The notes: a model not told the origin generated them from the letters alone. A DNA stretch of 54,579 nt from Streptomyces altiplanensis (GCA_003719395.1 RHMC01000033.1:1-54579); one strand, 5' to 3'. Numbered from the stretch's first letter, positions 21,075-30,487 are shown. Translations and numbers: made by a program.

Positions 21075-22785
21075 TCAGACATCACGCTCTCCCGCCCCCG
21101 GCCCCGCACCCGCGCCACCGGCCGGGCCGCACCGGCGCCCTTCGCCCAGCCGCGGCCCCGGCGCCCCGCCGACCCGGACCGCCCGCGCCCCTCCCGCCCA
21201 GCGGCCCGGCACATGCGCTTCCGCCGGGTTGGCGAAGAGCAGGGGCTCACCGTCCGTCCCGAGCGCTTCGCGACGCACCGGGCAGCGCGAGATCAACTCC
21301 AGGTAAATACCGCGAAATGCCGCGATGTTCTGCTCGACCGTGAAGAGTTCGAGCGCGCGTGCGCGCGCCGCCGCACCCAGCCGTTCGCGCCGCCGCGGAT
21401 CGCGCAGCAGTGCCACACAGGCGTCGGCCAGCGCGCGGGGATTGCGCGGCGGGACCACCAGGCCCGTACCGCCGATGACTTCAACGACCGCGCCGACGTC
21501 CGTCGAGACCGTGGCGCGTCCGCAGAACATCGCCTCGACCAGGCTGACCGGGAAGCCTTCGACGACGCTGGAGAGCACCACCACGCTCCCCGCGGCGTAC
21601 GCGTCGGCCAGGTCCGCCGCCTCGGGGCCGCCGATGTCCTCGAAGGAGACGGGGTTGTCGCCGACGGCGTGCGCGTCGGCCGCCTCGTCGGGGAAGAGCT
21701 GGGCGGCGAGCGCCTTGCAGTGCGCGAGATAGGCGGTGGCCCCGGCGCCCTGCCCGTGCCGGCTGTGGACGATGCGCAGCCGGGCCTGCGGCTCCTCCTT
21801 GCGCACCTCGGCGAAGGCGTGCAGCAGTGAGACGAGGTCCTTGGCGGGCTCGACGCGGCCGACCCAGACCAACGTCCGGGGGTCGCCGCCGTCGCTCCCC
21901 TCCCCCACGACCGCGAAACGGCCGGACTCCATGCCGGGGTGGACGGTACGCAGTTTGGCGCGGTCGGCGCCGTACCGCTCCTGCCACCGCCTGGCGTGCG
22001 CATTGCCCGGCGTGATGAGGGCGGCCCGGGCGTACACCTCGGCGGCGAGCCTGCCGTGGAAGGCGGCCAGGAGCGTCCGCACCGGCACGCTCCGGGACGT
22101 ACCGCCGGCGGCGAGGTAGTGCGCGCGCAGCTGTACGCCGTACTCGGTGACCAGCAGCGGGACGCCGAAGAAGCGCCCGGCGAGCAGTCCCGGCAGAGCG
22201 GCCGACCCGCCGGAAGCCGCGTGGCACAGGTCGACGGCGCCGAGGCTCTGCGCGTCGTACCAGTCCAGGGACAGGGGCCGCAGCGCCCGCTCCAGCAGGC
22301 CGACGGCTTCGAGGTGGTCGGAGACCTTCGCGGCGAGCACCGCGCGGTGGCGCCGGGGGGCGCGGCAGGCGGCTTCGAGGGTGCGTACGGCGGTTTCGGA
22401 GCGCAGGGCGGCGTGGAGGCCGCCGCGCTCGGCGGCCAGTTCCGCGAGCCCGTAAAGACCGTCGGCGAAGCGGTCGCCCGCTCCTTCTCGGTCCGGCGTC
22501 GCAGATCGCGACGGCCTGTTCCCCGAAGTGCCCGGCGAAGCGGCGCCGTTCGCGCCGGCCGTACGCCCTGCCGTCGCCCTGCGGCGCCCACAGCGGTGCG
22601 GTGCGCACGCGCCGCACCTGGGGCGGCAGCCGGACCCGGCCCTGCGCCTCCTGACGGGCGCTGCGGCTCAGGGCGTAGATGTCGAATTCGTGCTGCGCGA
22701 GCCCGCGCACGAGCCGGTCGCACCAGAGCCGGGACTCACCTGTGGCATACGGATAGCCACCCTCCGTAAGCAGTCCGATCCGCAC
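21075..22785 (-). CDS. PelF-like GT4 glycosyltransferase with N-terminal DUF3492
   Basis: About 570 residues. The start MRIGLLTEGGYPYATGESRLW matches the DUF3492 opening of PelF-type transferases, which make the Pel polysaccharide from UDP-GlcNAc or UDP-GalNAc in Pseudomonas. The GT4 half shows LVWVGRVEPAKDLVSLLHAF, NPVSFEDIGG and the E-x7-E motif EGFPVSLVEAMFCG followed by VSTDVGAVVEVIG. No TM segment or signal, so it acts in the cytoplasm. GGAGG lies 7 nt before GTG 22785. A frameshift near 22500 splits the DUF3492 region. First gene of the four-gene cassette. Confidence 0.8.
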
Positions 22786-22870
22786 GGGCGCACCTCCGAT
22801 CTCCCTTGCGGGGGGCCGCCGTTGGTCCGGCGGCTCACAGCGGGACGACCGTATGCGGACATGCCGGTGA

Positions 22871-22894
22871 CGCGACGGACGGTTGTCCGTCGCG
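22871..22894. terminator. Hairpin between the DUF3152 gene and the glycan cassette
   Basis: Perfect 10-bp stem CGCGACGGAC with a GGTT loop. It lies 110 nt downstream of the DUF3152 stop and 86 nt upstream of the glycosyltransferase start, both minus. It could terminate the former or structure the leader of the latter. Confidence 0.45.
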
Positions 22895-23002
22895 CCACCA
22901 AAAGGGGTGAACGCACGTAACTTTCGCCCCGCAGCGGCGTTCCGTCGCGCTAAGGGATTGCCCGGTTACGAAACGTCAGGTTGCGGCCAGTGCGCAACGG
23001 CC

Positions 23003-24490
23003 TCAATTACCGGGATACACCCAGGCGTTGGGCTTGCACTTGATGCCGTCGATGTCCAGCGACTTCGTCTGCTGCTGCATGATCGGCGCGAGCTCGCCGG
23101 GTGTCTCGCAGTTCTTGTGACCGTGCCCGAGCCGGTGGCCGATCTCGTGGTTGATCAGCATCTGGCGGTACTCGAACATCTTGTCCTTGCCGAACGTCTT
23201 CGCCCCCTGCGCCCACCGGTACGCGTTGATCATGACGCGCTCGGTCGCCGCCGAATCGCACGAGACGTTGCCGGAGAGCGTGTCGAGACCCGACTTCGCA
23301 CACCACACCCCCGTGGTGCCCGGGCTCGCGAGCGTGATGACGAAGTCCGGGCGGCCGGAGGAGATCCGCTCGAACGTCATGGCACCGTTGTGCGCCCAGC
23401 TCCGGTCGTCGTTGAGGGTCTCCTGCACGGCGCGGGCGAAGAGAGCGCCGTCGAGTCCGAGCCCCTTCTCCACGTCCACCCGGTAGGAGAACTTCTGTCC
23501 CTTGCCGGGCGCCTTGTCGAAGCCGCCGATCGCCTCGAAGTCGCCGTCCGCCGTCAGCTTCGGGTCGATCGGGTACGTCCTGGCCATCTGCTGCTCGTAC
23601 GTCACCGGGGCGGCTTCCGCCTTCCGGGACGGCGTCGGCCGGGCGTCCGAACGGGAGGCGTCGCTCTCCTTGGCGCTCCGGCCCCCGGCGGCCGGGGCCG
23701 CGGCGGACTCCTTCTCGCCCTGGGCGACCTGCCCGGCCACCACGACGGCGAGCACGGTGGTCACCGCGGCTGCGGTGATCCCGGTGAAGGTCCGCCCCTT
23801 GCCGTTCCTGGCCGGCGCGTCGCCCGCCCCGCCGAAATTGCCGTCGTGCCGGTCGTGCCGTCATGCCCGTCGTGCCCGTCGTGCCCGTCATGGTCACGAG
23901 ACCGCCGGCAGCGGCAGCAGCGGCCTCGCGCCCTGCTTCCCGCCGGTCCGGACCGGCGCCGTGGCACCGGAAGGATCGCGCGGGGCGGACGGAATCCGGG
24001 GCGGGGCGTCGAACGCGTTGACGAAATCCTGCCGCGGCCCGGTATCCGGGCCCCGGCCGCGAACCGCACCTGGGGCTGAGGGCCGGTCGAGTCCAGCTGC
24101 GGCCCCTGCGTCCCTTGCGGCTCATGCGACCCCTGCGACCCGCGAGGCGCTGCCTGCCAGTCGCCGTACCGGCCGCCCTGCGCGCGCCCCAGCCACCGCC
24201 GGACTCACGCTGCTCGGGGTGCCCGCCGCGCACGTGCGGCACCCCGCGAGCCGGAGTGCCGCCGGGACTGGCTGACGCTGCTGTGACTGCTGTTGTCGTG
24301 GCTGCGGTGGCAGCGGTGGCCCCTGCCGGTACCCGGGCGTCGGCGGGGCGTCGTACCCGGTCTCTCCCCCGCGCCTGCGCCGTCCGCTTCCCGCACCCCG
24401 CTCCACCACGGCTTCCTCGCCGGTGCCGGATATGGCGGGATTCCCGGCCGCCCCCTTGGGGGCAGGGCCTCGGCGACTATGACGTCCCAC
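23003..24490 (-). CDS. DUF3152 zinc-metalloprotease-like protein with single TM anchor
   Basis: About 496 residues. It begins MGRHSRRGPAPKG, followed by a long low-complexity cytoplasmic region (Pro/Gln, then His-Asp-Gly repeats). One TM helix (near VTTVLAVVVAGQVA) precedes a ~215-residue extracytoplasmic DUF3152 domain. That domain holds HEIGHRLGHGH, an HExxHxxGxxH zinc site typical of metzincin-like peptidases, plus cysteines in WCAKSG, VSCDS, NCETPG and KCKPNA. The intact C-terminal part starts near 23764; the N-terminal part has several frameshifts between about 24240 and 23800. Eight bases separate it from the hydrolase upstream. Mycobacterial equivalent: Rv3207c, from memory. Confidence 0.75.
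23842..23893. repeat. Degenerate 9-bp repeat encoding Gly-His-Asp
   Basis: About five copies of GTCGTGCCC-like units. On the minus strand they give GHDGHDGHDG in the low-complexity cytoplasmic region of the DUF3152 protein. The frame around it is disturbed, so copy number may be misassembled. Confidence 0.7.
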
Positions 24491-24498
24491 GCGCCGGA

Positions 24499-25462
24499 TC
24501 AGCTCCTACCGCAGTCATCGATCAGTTCCCGGACAGCGCTGGCGACCGCCTCCGGATATTCCATCATCGCCACGTGTCCGGCATCGGGCAGTGTCAGCAG
24601 CCGCGCATCGCGGAAAGCCACTGCCGCCCTGCGCGCCATACGGTACGACACGAGCTGGTCCCGCCCTCCGTACACCAGCAGCGTCGGCGCGAGCACCCGC
24701 TCGGCCTGTCGCCACAGGCCGTGCTGTCCGCCCAGTGTGTACGCATCGACGATGCTCCGCGCCGAACGCGTCATCGCGTCCCAGAAGTACGGAAGTTGCA
24801 GCCGCCGCTCCATCTCCTCCACGGCATGCCGGAAGGCCTCGGGATCGACCGCCCCGGGATCGCCGTAACAGAGCGCCATCACACCGCGCGTGCGCTGCTC
24901 CGCCGTCCAGTCCTTGCTGAGCCGGGCGAACAGCGAGGCGACACCCGGCAGTGCGAGCAGCCCGGTCGGCACCGCCGTGCGCTGCACCCGCAGTTCCGGA
25001 AGGGCGGGCGAGACGAGCGTGAGCGTGCGCACCAGGTCGGGCCTGACGGCCGCGATGCGCGTGGCGACCGCGCCGCCCAGCGAGTTGCCGAAGAGGTGCA
25101 CCGGTCCGCGCCCGCTCGCGTCGAGCAGCCGAATGCACGCGCGCGCCTGCCCGTTGAGCGAGTAGTTGCCGTCGTCCGGCGGCGGGGAGTCCCCGAAGCC
25201 GCAGGTCGACGGCCTCGCCGTCCACGTGGTCGGCGAGCAGCGGCATCAGCGCCGACCAGTTCTGCGAGGACCCGCCGAGACCGTGCACGTACAGCGCGGG
25301 CGGGAGGCCGGCGCGCGTCGCGGGCCGCGTGCGTACGTTCAGCGTCAGCCCGGGCAGGGTGACGGAGCGCAGCTTCTCGCCCTCGGCGACCCGCACGGCA
25401 CTGACCCGTGGCACCGCGGTGGCGGCGGCGAGGCTGGATCCGGGCAGCTCGGTCGAAGGCAT
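24499..25462 (-). CDS. Alpha/beta hydrolase (serine hydrolase/esterase family)
   Basis: About 321 residues. YVHGLGGSSQNWSALMPLL forms the oxyanion region and LFGNSLGGAVATR the nucleophile elbow. The acid is in LVYGGRDQLV and the base in LPDAGHVAMMEYP. No signal peptide, so it is probably cytoplasmic. A frameshift near 25185 breaks the strand before the nucleophile. Substrate unknown. The stop lies 8 nt before the DUF3152 start, so the two genes likely form an operon. A TAACAT box 6 nt before ATG 25462 and the lack of a Shine-Dalgarno site suggest a leaderless start. Confidence 0.85.
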
Positions 25463-25468
25463 GCGGCA

Positions 25469-25474
25469 ATGTTA
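25469..25474 (-). promoter_or_regulatory. -10 box of leaderless hydrolase-DUF3152 operon
   Basis: TAACAT, 6 nt upstream of ATG 25462 on the minus strand. No clear -35 element. It lies in the 115-bp gap shared with the divergent small acidic protein gene. Confidence 0.5.
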
Positions 25475-25577
25475 CGAGACGATCACGTACTGAATCGTGT
25501 GTTCGCCGTCACAGATCTACCCTCGGAGCAAGGGGGTACGCGTCGCCCCTGCCCCCGTCCCCGGAAGGAAGCCACGC

Positions 25578-25811
25578 ATGACTGTTGATCCCACCGATCC
25601 GGACACCTTCGCGGAAGTGGAGGAGGAGTCCCCCGGCGAACCGGGGGTACTCGACGACGACGTCTCCGAGGCGGACGCCGCGGAGCAGCACACGGCGTGG
25701 CAGGAGAACCACGACGCTCCGCTGAACGACCTCGACCCGGGCTCCGCGAACGAGGCGGACGCCGCGGAACAGGCCCGCGTCGTGGCCCTCGACGAGGACG
25801 ACTACCGCTGA
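25578..25811 (+). CDS. Small highly acidic protein of unknown function
   Basis: 77 residues, very rich in Asp, Glu and Ala, with no TM segment. The motif EADAAEQ occurs twice (about residues 31-37 and 59-65), suggesting an internal duplication. GGAAGGA lies 8 nt before ATG 25578, and codon usage is GC3-biased, so it is a real gene. Low-complexity acidic proteins like this can be disordered interaction partners; I cannot assign a function. It is divergent from the hydrolase operon and upstream of the TetR gene. Confidence 0.75.
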   Translation: MTVDPTDPDTFAEVEEESPGEPGVLDDDVSEADAAEQHTAWQENHDAPLNDLDPGSANEADAAEQARVVALDEDDYR

Positions 25812-25903
25812 TCAGCTCCTGGTCAGCGCCTGATCAGCCTTCCGCGGCTGTCCGGTCCGTGAAATTCTGCGTCCGCACCGCGCACAGGCGGGTTACCCAA
25901 AAG

Positions 25904-25909
25904 TACGAT
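25904..25909 (+). promoter_or_regulatory. Candidate -10 box upstream of the TetR gene
   Basis: TACGAT about 75 nt upstream of the GTG at 25987. A GTG sits 7 nt after it but in a different frame from the regulator, so I read it as a leadered promoter, not a leaderless start. Confidence 0.35.
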
Positions 25910-25986
25910 GGCGGGCGTGGCGCACACGGCACACGGAACGGCCGTGCTGCTGGAAGGCCGCGACACCGAAAGACATGGGAGGCGGC

Positions 25987-26637
25987 GTGACAGCCACCGA
26001 GCAGACAGAGGCGGCACGCCCACGAGGCACGCGCCTGCCCCGCCGAGCCCGACGCAATCAACTTCTGGGCGCGGCGCAGGAGGTCTTTGTCGCACAGGGG
26101 TACCACGCGGCGGCGATGGACGACATCGCCGAGCGGGCCGGGGTGAGCAAGCCGGTCCTGTACCAGCACTTCCCGGGCAAGCTGGAGCTCTACCTGGCCC
26201 TCCTCGACCAGCACTGCGAGTCGCTGCTCCAGGCGGTGCGCACCGCCCTCGCGTCGACCACGGAGAACAAGCTGCGCGTGGCCGCGACGATGGACGCCTA
26301 CTTCGCGTACGTCCAGGAGGAGGGCGGCGCGTTCCGCCTGGTCTTCGAGTCGGACCTGACGAACGAGCCCGCCGTGCGCGAGCGCGTCGACCGGGTGTCG
26401 CTCCAGTGCGCCGAGGCGATCAGTGAGGTCATCGCCGAGGACACCGGCCTGTCCAAGGACGAGTCGATGCTGCTGGCCGTCGGGCTCGGCGGTGTCTCCC
26501 AGGTGGTCGCCCGTTACTGGCTCTCCAGCGGCAGCACCATCCCGCGCGACACGGCGGTGCAGCTGCTGACGTCGCTCGCCTGGCGCGGCATCGCGGGCTT
26601 CCCGCTGCACGGCACGGAGCACGGCACGGAGCACTGA
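25987..26637 (+). CDS. TetR-family transcriptional regulator
   Basis: 216 residues. N-terminal TetR helix-turn-helix: RRNQLLGAAQEVFVAQGYHA, then MDDIAERAGVSKPVLYQHF. The C-terminal ligand/dimer domain includes SDLTNEPAVRERVDRVS and VGLGGVSQVVARYWL. It ends in a short HGTEH duplication. I prefer GTG 25987, which has GGGAGG 4 nt upstream, to ATG 25975. It stands in the position of mycobacterial Rv3208, directly before the DUF3107 gene. Target and ligand unknown. Confidence 0.9.
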   Translation: MTATEQTEAARPRGTRLPRRARRNQLLGAAQEVFVAQGYHAAAMDDIAERAGVSKPVLYQHFPGKLELYLALLDQHCESLLQAVRTALASTTENKLRVAATMDAYFAYVQEEGGAFRLVFESDLTNEPAVRERVDRVSLQCAEAISEVIAEDTGLSKDESMLLAVGLGGVSQVVARYWLSSGSTIPRDTAVQLLTSLAWRGIAGFPLHGTEHGTEH

Positions 26638-26809
26638 CGCGGCGCGTCCCGGAACGCCTTCCGCATCGTCCCGGGAGCGTGTTCCCGGTCCGTGTTCGCT
26701 TCTGGCGTGCGGCGTCGGAGCGTTCCGTGTCCCCTCACCGGGCTAATGTGTGCTGCGTACAGCGCGGCTGACCGCGCACCGCAGCACCGATCGTCGGAGG
26801 GACATAGCC

Positions 26810-27037
26810 GTGGAGGTCAAGATCGGCGTGCAGCACGCGCCCCGGGAGATCGTTCTGGAGAGCGGGCAGTCCGCCGAGGAGGTCGAGCGCGCGGTATCCG
26901 ACGCGCTGGCCGGCAAGGCGCAGCTGCTCAGCCTCAAGGACGAGAAGGGCCGTACGGTCCTCGTTCCCGCGGACCGGATCGCCTACGTGGAGATCGGCGA
27001 GCCGGTGGCGCGCAGGGTGGGCTTCGGCGCGCTGTAG
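26810..27037 (+). CDS. DUF3107 small conserved actinobacterial protein
   Basis: 75 residues: MEVKIGVQHAPREIVLESGQ, then AEEVERAVSDAL, VLVPADRIAYVEIG and RRVGFGAL. This matches the DUF3107 family, represented in mycobacteria by the Rv3208A-type protein next to the TetR gene. No TM, no cysteine; function unknown. CGGAGGG lies about 8 nt before GTG 26810. A TAATGT box at 26744-26749 could give it its own promoter, separate from tetR. Confidence 0.85.
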   Translation: MEVKIGVQHAPREIVLESGQSAEEVERAVSDALAGKAQLLSLKDEKGRTVLVPADRIAYVEIGEPVARRVGFGAL

Positions 27038-27213
27038 GCGTCGACGGCACAGCAGCACCACAGACGGAACCGGCCCGGTGGGACGTCCCACCGGCGGTTC
27101 GTCTGCCTGCGCGCCGGTTCTCCTCCGCCGGGCCGACGGAGGGTTGTCTTCCGCGAGGCGGGGGTAGTACGGGCTACAACCCATTCACACCCGGCTGCAC
27201 GGGAGGAAACCAC

Positions 27214-27480
27214 GTGATCCTGGAAACTCTCGGCTCCATCGCCCTCGGCTTCGCCCTTGCCTGGGCGGCCGGCCACCGGCTCGGAGACCGACTGCCCTCA
27301 CGGCGCCTGGTCCTGGCCGCGGGCCCGCTCGGCGCCCAGTTCGGCGCGTACGTCACCCACTCCGCCCTCGGCCCCGGCCACGTCGTCGCGACACTGGCCG
27401 GCGCGGTGGCGGTGGGAGCGGTCCTGCTGTCGCTCCTCATCCGCCCCCGGGGCCGCGTCCGCCGTTCGGCGGCGGCGTAA
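27214..27480 (+). CDS. Small membrane protein, unknown function
   Basis: 88 residues with about three hydrophobic segments (LETLGSIALGFALAWAAG, LVLAAGPLGAQFGAYVTHS, VVATLAGAVAVGAVLLSLLI) and a basic tail RPRGRVRRSAAA. GGGAGGA precedes GTG 27214 at good spacing. Function cannot be assigned. Its TAA stop lies inside the left arm of a hairpin shared with the convergent ferritin-like gene. Confidence 0.75.
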   Translation: MILETLGSIALGFALAWAAGHRLGDRLPSRRLVLAAGPLGAQFGAYVTHSALGPGHVVATLAGAVAVGAVLLSLLIRPRGRVRRSAAA

Positions 27481-27505
27481 CGTCCTCCTGCGGCGTTACG
27501 CCGCC
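27471..27505. terminator. Bidirectional hairpin containing both convergent stop codons
   Basis: Perfect 12-bp inverted repeat GGCGGCGTAACG with an 11-nt loop. The TAA of the plus-strand membrane protein (27478-27480) and the TAA of the minus-strand ferritin-like gene (27496-27498) lie at symmetric positions in the two arms. Confidence 0.75.
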
Positions 27506-28236
27506 AGCCCCAGCGCGGCCATCCGCTTCGTGTGCGCCTCGGTGATCCGCGAGAACATCCGTCCCACCTCCGCCAGGTCGAAGCCGTCGGCGACGCCGCC
27601 CACGAGCATCGTGGAGAGCGCGTCGCGGTCCGCCACGACCCGCTGCGCCTGCGAGAGCGCCTCACCCATCAGCCTGCGCGCCCACAGCGCGAGCCGGCCG
27701 CCGCAGCGCGGGTCGGCCTCGATCGCGGCGCGCACCTTCTCCACCGCGAAGTTCCCGTGGCCGGTGTCGTCGAGCACGGCGAGCACCAGCCCCCGGGTGT
27801 CCGAGTCGAGCCGCTCCGCGACCTCGCGGTAGAAGTCGCTGGCGATCGAGTCGCCGACGTACGCCTTGACCAGGCCCTCCAGCCAGTCCGACGGCGCGGT
27901 CTGGCGGTGGAAGTCGTCCAGCGCCTTCGCGAAGGGCTCCATCGCCGCCGTCGGCTCCTCGTCGATCGCGGTCAGCCGGCCCCGCAACCGCTCGAAGTGG
28001 TGGAACTCGGCCGACGCCATCTTCGCGAGCTCCGCCTTGTCGGCGAGCGTCGGGGCGAGCTTGGCGTCCTCGGCGAGGCGCTCGAAGGCCGCCAGCTCCC
28101 CGTACGCGAGTGCGCCCAGCAGATCCACGACCGCGGCGCGGTAATTCGGCTCGACGGACGCCGTCGCCCAGTCCTGGGCTGCGATACCGGTCCGGGGGGT
28201 CTCGTCGGGTGCAATGGCGTTGTCAGGCGTCTCCAT
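27496..28236 (-). CDS. Ferritin-like / MiaE-like diiron-fold protein
   Basis: 246 residues, intact. The four-helix pattern has metal-ligand-type motifs: YGELAAFERLAEDA, ASAEFHHFERLRGR (E-x2-H), SDFYREVAERLD and DDTGHGNFAVEKV. This fits the ferritin-like superfamily that includes tRNA-hydroxylating MiaE and, from memory, Rv3210c. Possible roles are redox or iron-dependent hydroxylation; not shown by sequence alone. ATG 28236 is preceded 7 nt upstream by TATTGT and lacks a Shine-Dalgarno site. It is divergent from the DEAD-box helicase. Confidence 0.8.
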   Translation of the reverse strand: METPDNAIAPDETPRTGIAAQDWATASVEPNYRAAVVDLLGALAYGELAAFERLAEDAKLAPTLADKAELAKMASAEFHHFERLRGRLTAIDEEPTAAMEPFAKALDDFHRQTAPSDWLEGLVKAYVGDSIASDFYREVAERLDSDTRGLVLAVLDDTGHGNFAVEKVRAAIEADPRCGGRLALWARRLMGEALSQAQRVVADRDALSTMLVGGVADGFDLAEVGRMFSRITEAHTKRMAALGLAA

Positions 28237-28243
28237 GAACCGC

Positions 28244-28249
28244 ACAATA
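28244..28249 (-). promoter_or_regulatory. -10 box of leaderless ferritin-like gene
   Basis: TATTGT on the minus strand, 7 nt before ATG 28236, placing the predicted transcript start at the start codon. Confidence 0.5.
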
Positions 28250-28619
28250 GCCCGCTCCGCACGGTACGTAAGGGCCTGGTCAGCCACTCGCGTCACACCG
28301 ATCCGGGAAATCGTTCCAACACACCTGCGCGAATCCGGGGTACAGTGGTAAAGCGCCTGCAGAGTACCCAGGGTATTTCGCGGCGCAATTGAATGAGGAT
28401 GCCCGGTCGGTGGCCCGATCGGCTCCGACCCGACAGCCCTCCACGCGGTGCGTACCAAGGCGTACGACCGCAAGATGAGGGGCCCCCTCAGCGGCACGAG
28501 CGCTTGAGCGACGGCACGTGGTCCCGCGCCACCCGGCCCATCAGCGGCCGGACGAGAAACAGGCACGGTACGACCCCCTTCGTTCGCGTCATGCCGCGTC
28601 TCACAGAAGAGGCAGCACC
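28250..28619. other. 370-bp intergenic leader of the DEAD-box helicase gene
   Basis: No credible gene on either strand. It has patches of lower GC content than the flanks (for example around 28375-28395) and a TACAGT box near 28342 that could start a long helicase leader, about 280 nt. RNA helicase genes often carry long regulatory leaders, but I see no recognised riboswitch. Confidence 0.4.
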
Positions 28620-30358
28620 CTGACTACGTTCCGAGACCTCGGGATTCTCTCCGAGACCGCCGAAGCCCTTGAAGCCGTCGGCATTCTGTCCCCCTTCCCC
28701 ATCCAGGAGATGACGCTCCCCGTCGCCCTCTCCGGCAGCGACGTCATCGGCCAGGCCAAGACCGGCACCGGCAAGACGCTCGGCTTCGGCCTTCCGCTGC
28801 TGGAGCGCGTCACCGTCCCCGCGGACGTCGAGGCGGGCCGGGCCGGGCCCGCGGAGCTGACCGAGGCTCCCGCAGGCGCTCGTCGTCGTCCCCACCCGTG
28901 AGCTGTGCCAGCAGGTCACCAACGACCTGCTGACGGCCGGCAAGGTCCGCAACGTCCGCGTGCTCGCCATCTACGGCGGCCGGGCGTACGAGCCCCAGGT
29001 CGAGGCGCTCAAGAAGGGCGTCGACATCGTCGTGGGCACGCCCGGGCGTCTGCTCGACCTCGCGGGCCAGAAGAAGCTCGACCTCTCCCACGTGCGTTCG
29101 CTCGTGCTCGACGAGGCCGACGAGATGCTCGACCTGGGCTTCCTGCCCGACGTCGAGAAGATCATGAAGATGCTGCCGCCGAAGCGCCAGACGATGCTGT
29201 TCTCGGCGACCATGCCGGGCGCCGTCATCGGTCTCGCCCGCCGGTACATGTCGCAGCCCACGCACATCAGCGCCACGTCGCCCGACGACGAGGGCGCGAC
29301 CGTCGCGAACATCACGCAGCACGTCTTCCGCGCCCACAACATGGACAAGCCGGAGCTCGTCTCCCGCATCCTCCAGGCCGACGGCCGCGGGCTCGCGATG
29401 ATCTTCTGCCGTACGAAGCGGACCGCCGCCGACATCGCCGAGCAGCTGGAGAAGCGCGGCTTCGCCTCCGGCGCGGTCCACGGCGACCTCGGCCAGGCGC
29501 GCGCGAGCAGGCGCTGCGCGCGTTCCGCAACGGCAAGGTCGACGTACTGGTCTGCACCGACGTCGCCGCCCGCGGCATCGACGTCGAGGGTGTGACGCAC
29601 GTCATCAACTACCAGTCGCCCGAGGACGAGAAGACGTACCTGCACCGCGTCGGCCGCACCGCGCGGGCGCGAAGGGCATCGCCGTCACGCTGGTCGACTG
29701 GGACGACATCCCGCGCTGGAAGCTCATCAACAAGGCGCTGGACCTGCCGTTCGACGAGCCCGAGGAGACGTACTCCACCTCTGCTCACCTGTACGAGATC
29801 CTGAGCATCCCCGCCGGTACGAAGGGCGTGCTGCCCCGGGCCGACCGGACCCGTGCGGGTCTGGGCGCGGAGCAGGTCGAGGACCTCGGCGAGACGGGCG
29901 GCCGCGGGCGCAGGTCCGCGGCGGCCGCTGCCGCGCCGGCCGTCGTCGTCGTCGAGGAGCGCGCCCGCGTACGCCGCGTCAGCGTCGCCGTACGCGCAAT
30001 GGCGCGCCGGTGACGGCGGACGCGAACGAGGCGACGGCGGTCTCCGCCGAAGCCATCGCGGCGCCGGAGACGGCGTCCGAGGCCCCCCGAGGCCCCTGCC
30101 GCCGAGCCGCGCACCCCCGCGCCGTCAGCCGCCGCACCGTGCGGCGAACGCGGTGGAGGCCGTGGCGGAGACGGCCCAGGCCCAGATCCCCGCTCCCGCG
30201 GAGGAGCCCGAGGCCCCGAAGAAGCCCCGTCGCGTACGCGCTCGGCGAAGCCGGCCGAGGCGGCGGCCGAGGCTCCCGCGTCCGCCGAGGCACCGGCTCC
30301 GGTGAAGGCGCCCCGCCGCCGCACGCGCGCTGCCGCCGCGGCGCAGCCCGAGAGCTGA
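28620..30358 (+). CDS. DEAD-box ATP-dependent RNA helicase (RhlE-like)
   Basis: About 580 residues. Q motif [14 protein letters not shown], motif I AKTGTGKT, Ia PTRELCQQV, Ib [50 protein letters not shown] and [11 protein letters not shown] long Arg/Ala/Pro-rich basic tail follows, a probable RNA-binding extension. Frameshifts lie near 28870, 29505, 29665 and several in the tail. The best-supported start is an unusual CTG at 28620 with AGAAGAGG 7 nt upstream; GTG 28518 is open but lacks a ribosome-binding site. Corresponds to the Rv3211 position. Confidence 0.9.
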
Positions 30359-30413
30359 TCCCGCACGCCCCGGTGGCCCGGTTCCCCTTCGCGGGAGCCG
30401 GCCATCGGCGTAC

Positions 30414-30441
30414 GGCGGCGGGGGCACGGCCCCCCGCCGCC
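30414..30441 (+). terminator. Terminator downstream of DEAD-box helicase
   Basis: Perfect 11-bp GC stem GGCGGCGGGGG with a 6-nt loop, 55 nt after the helicase stop and upstream of the next gene's promoter box. Confidence 0.65.
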
Positions 30442-30487
30442 ACGGAAAGTGCGGCCGTACGGCCCGTGCGCCGCGCCGCGCAGCCGT

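Noticed and set aside
25917..25987. Leaderless GTG start for the TetR gene at 25917
   Set aside because: The GTG is spaced correctly from TACGAT but is out of frame with the regulator.
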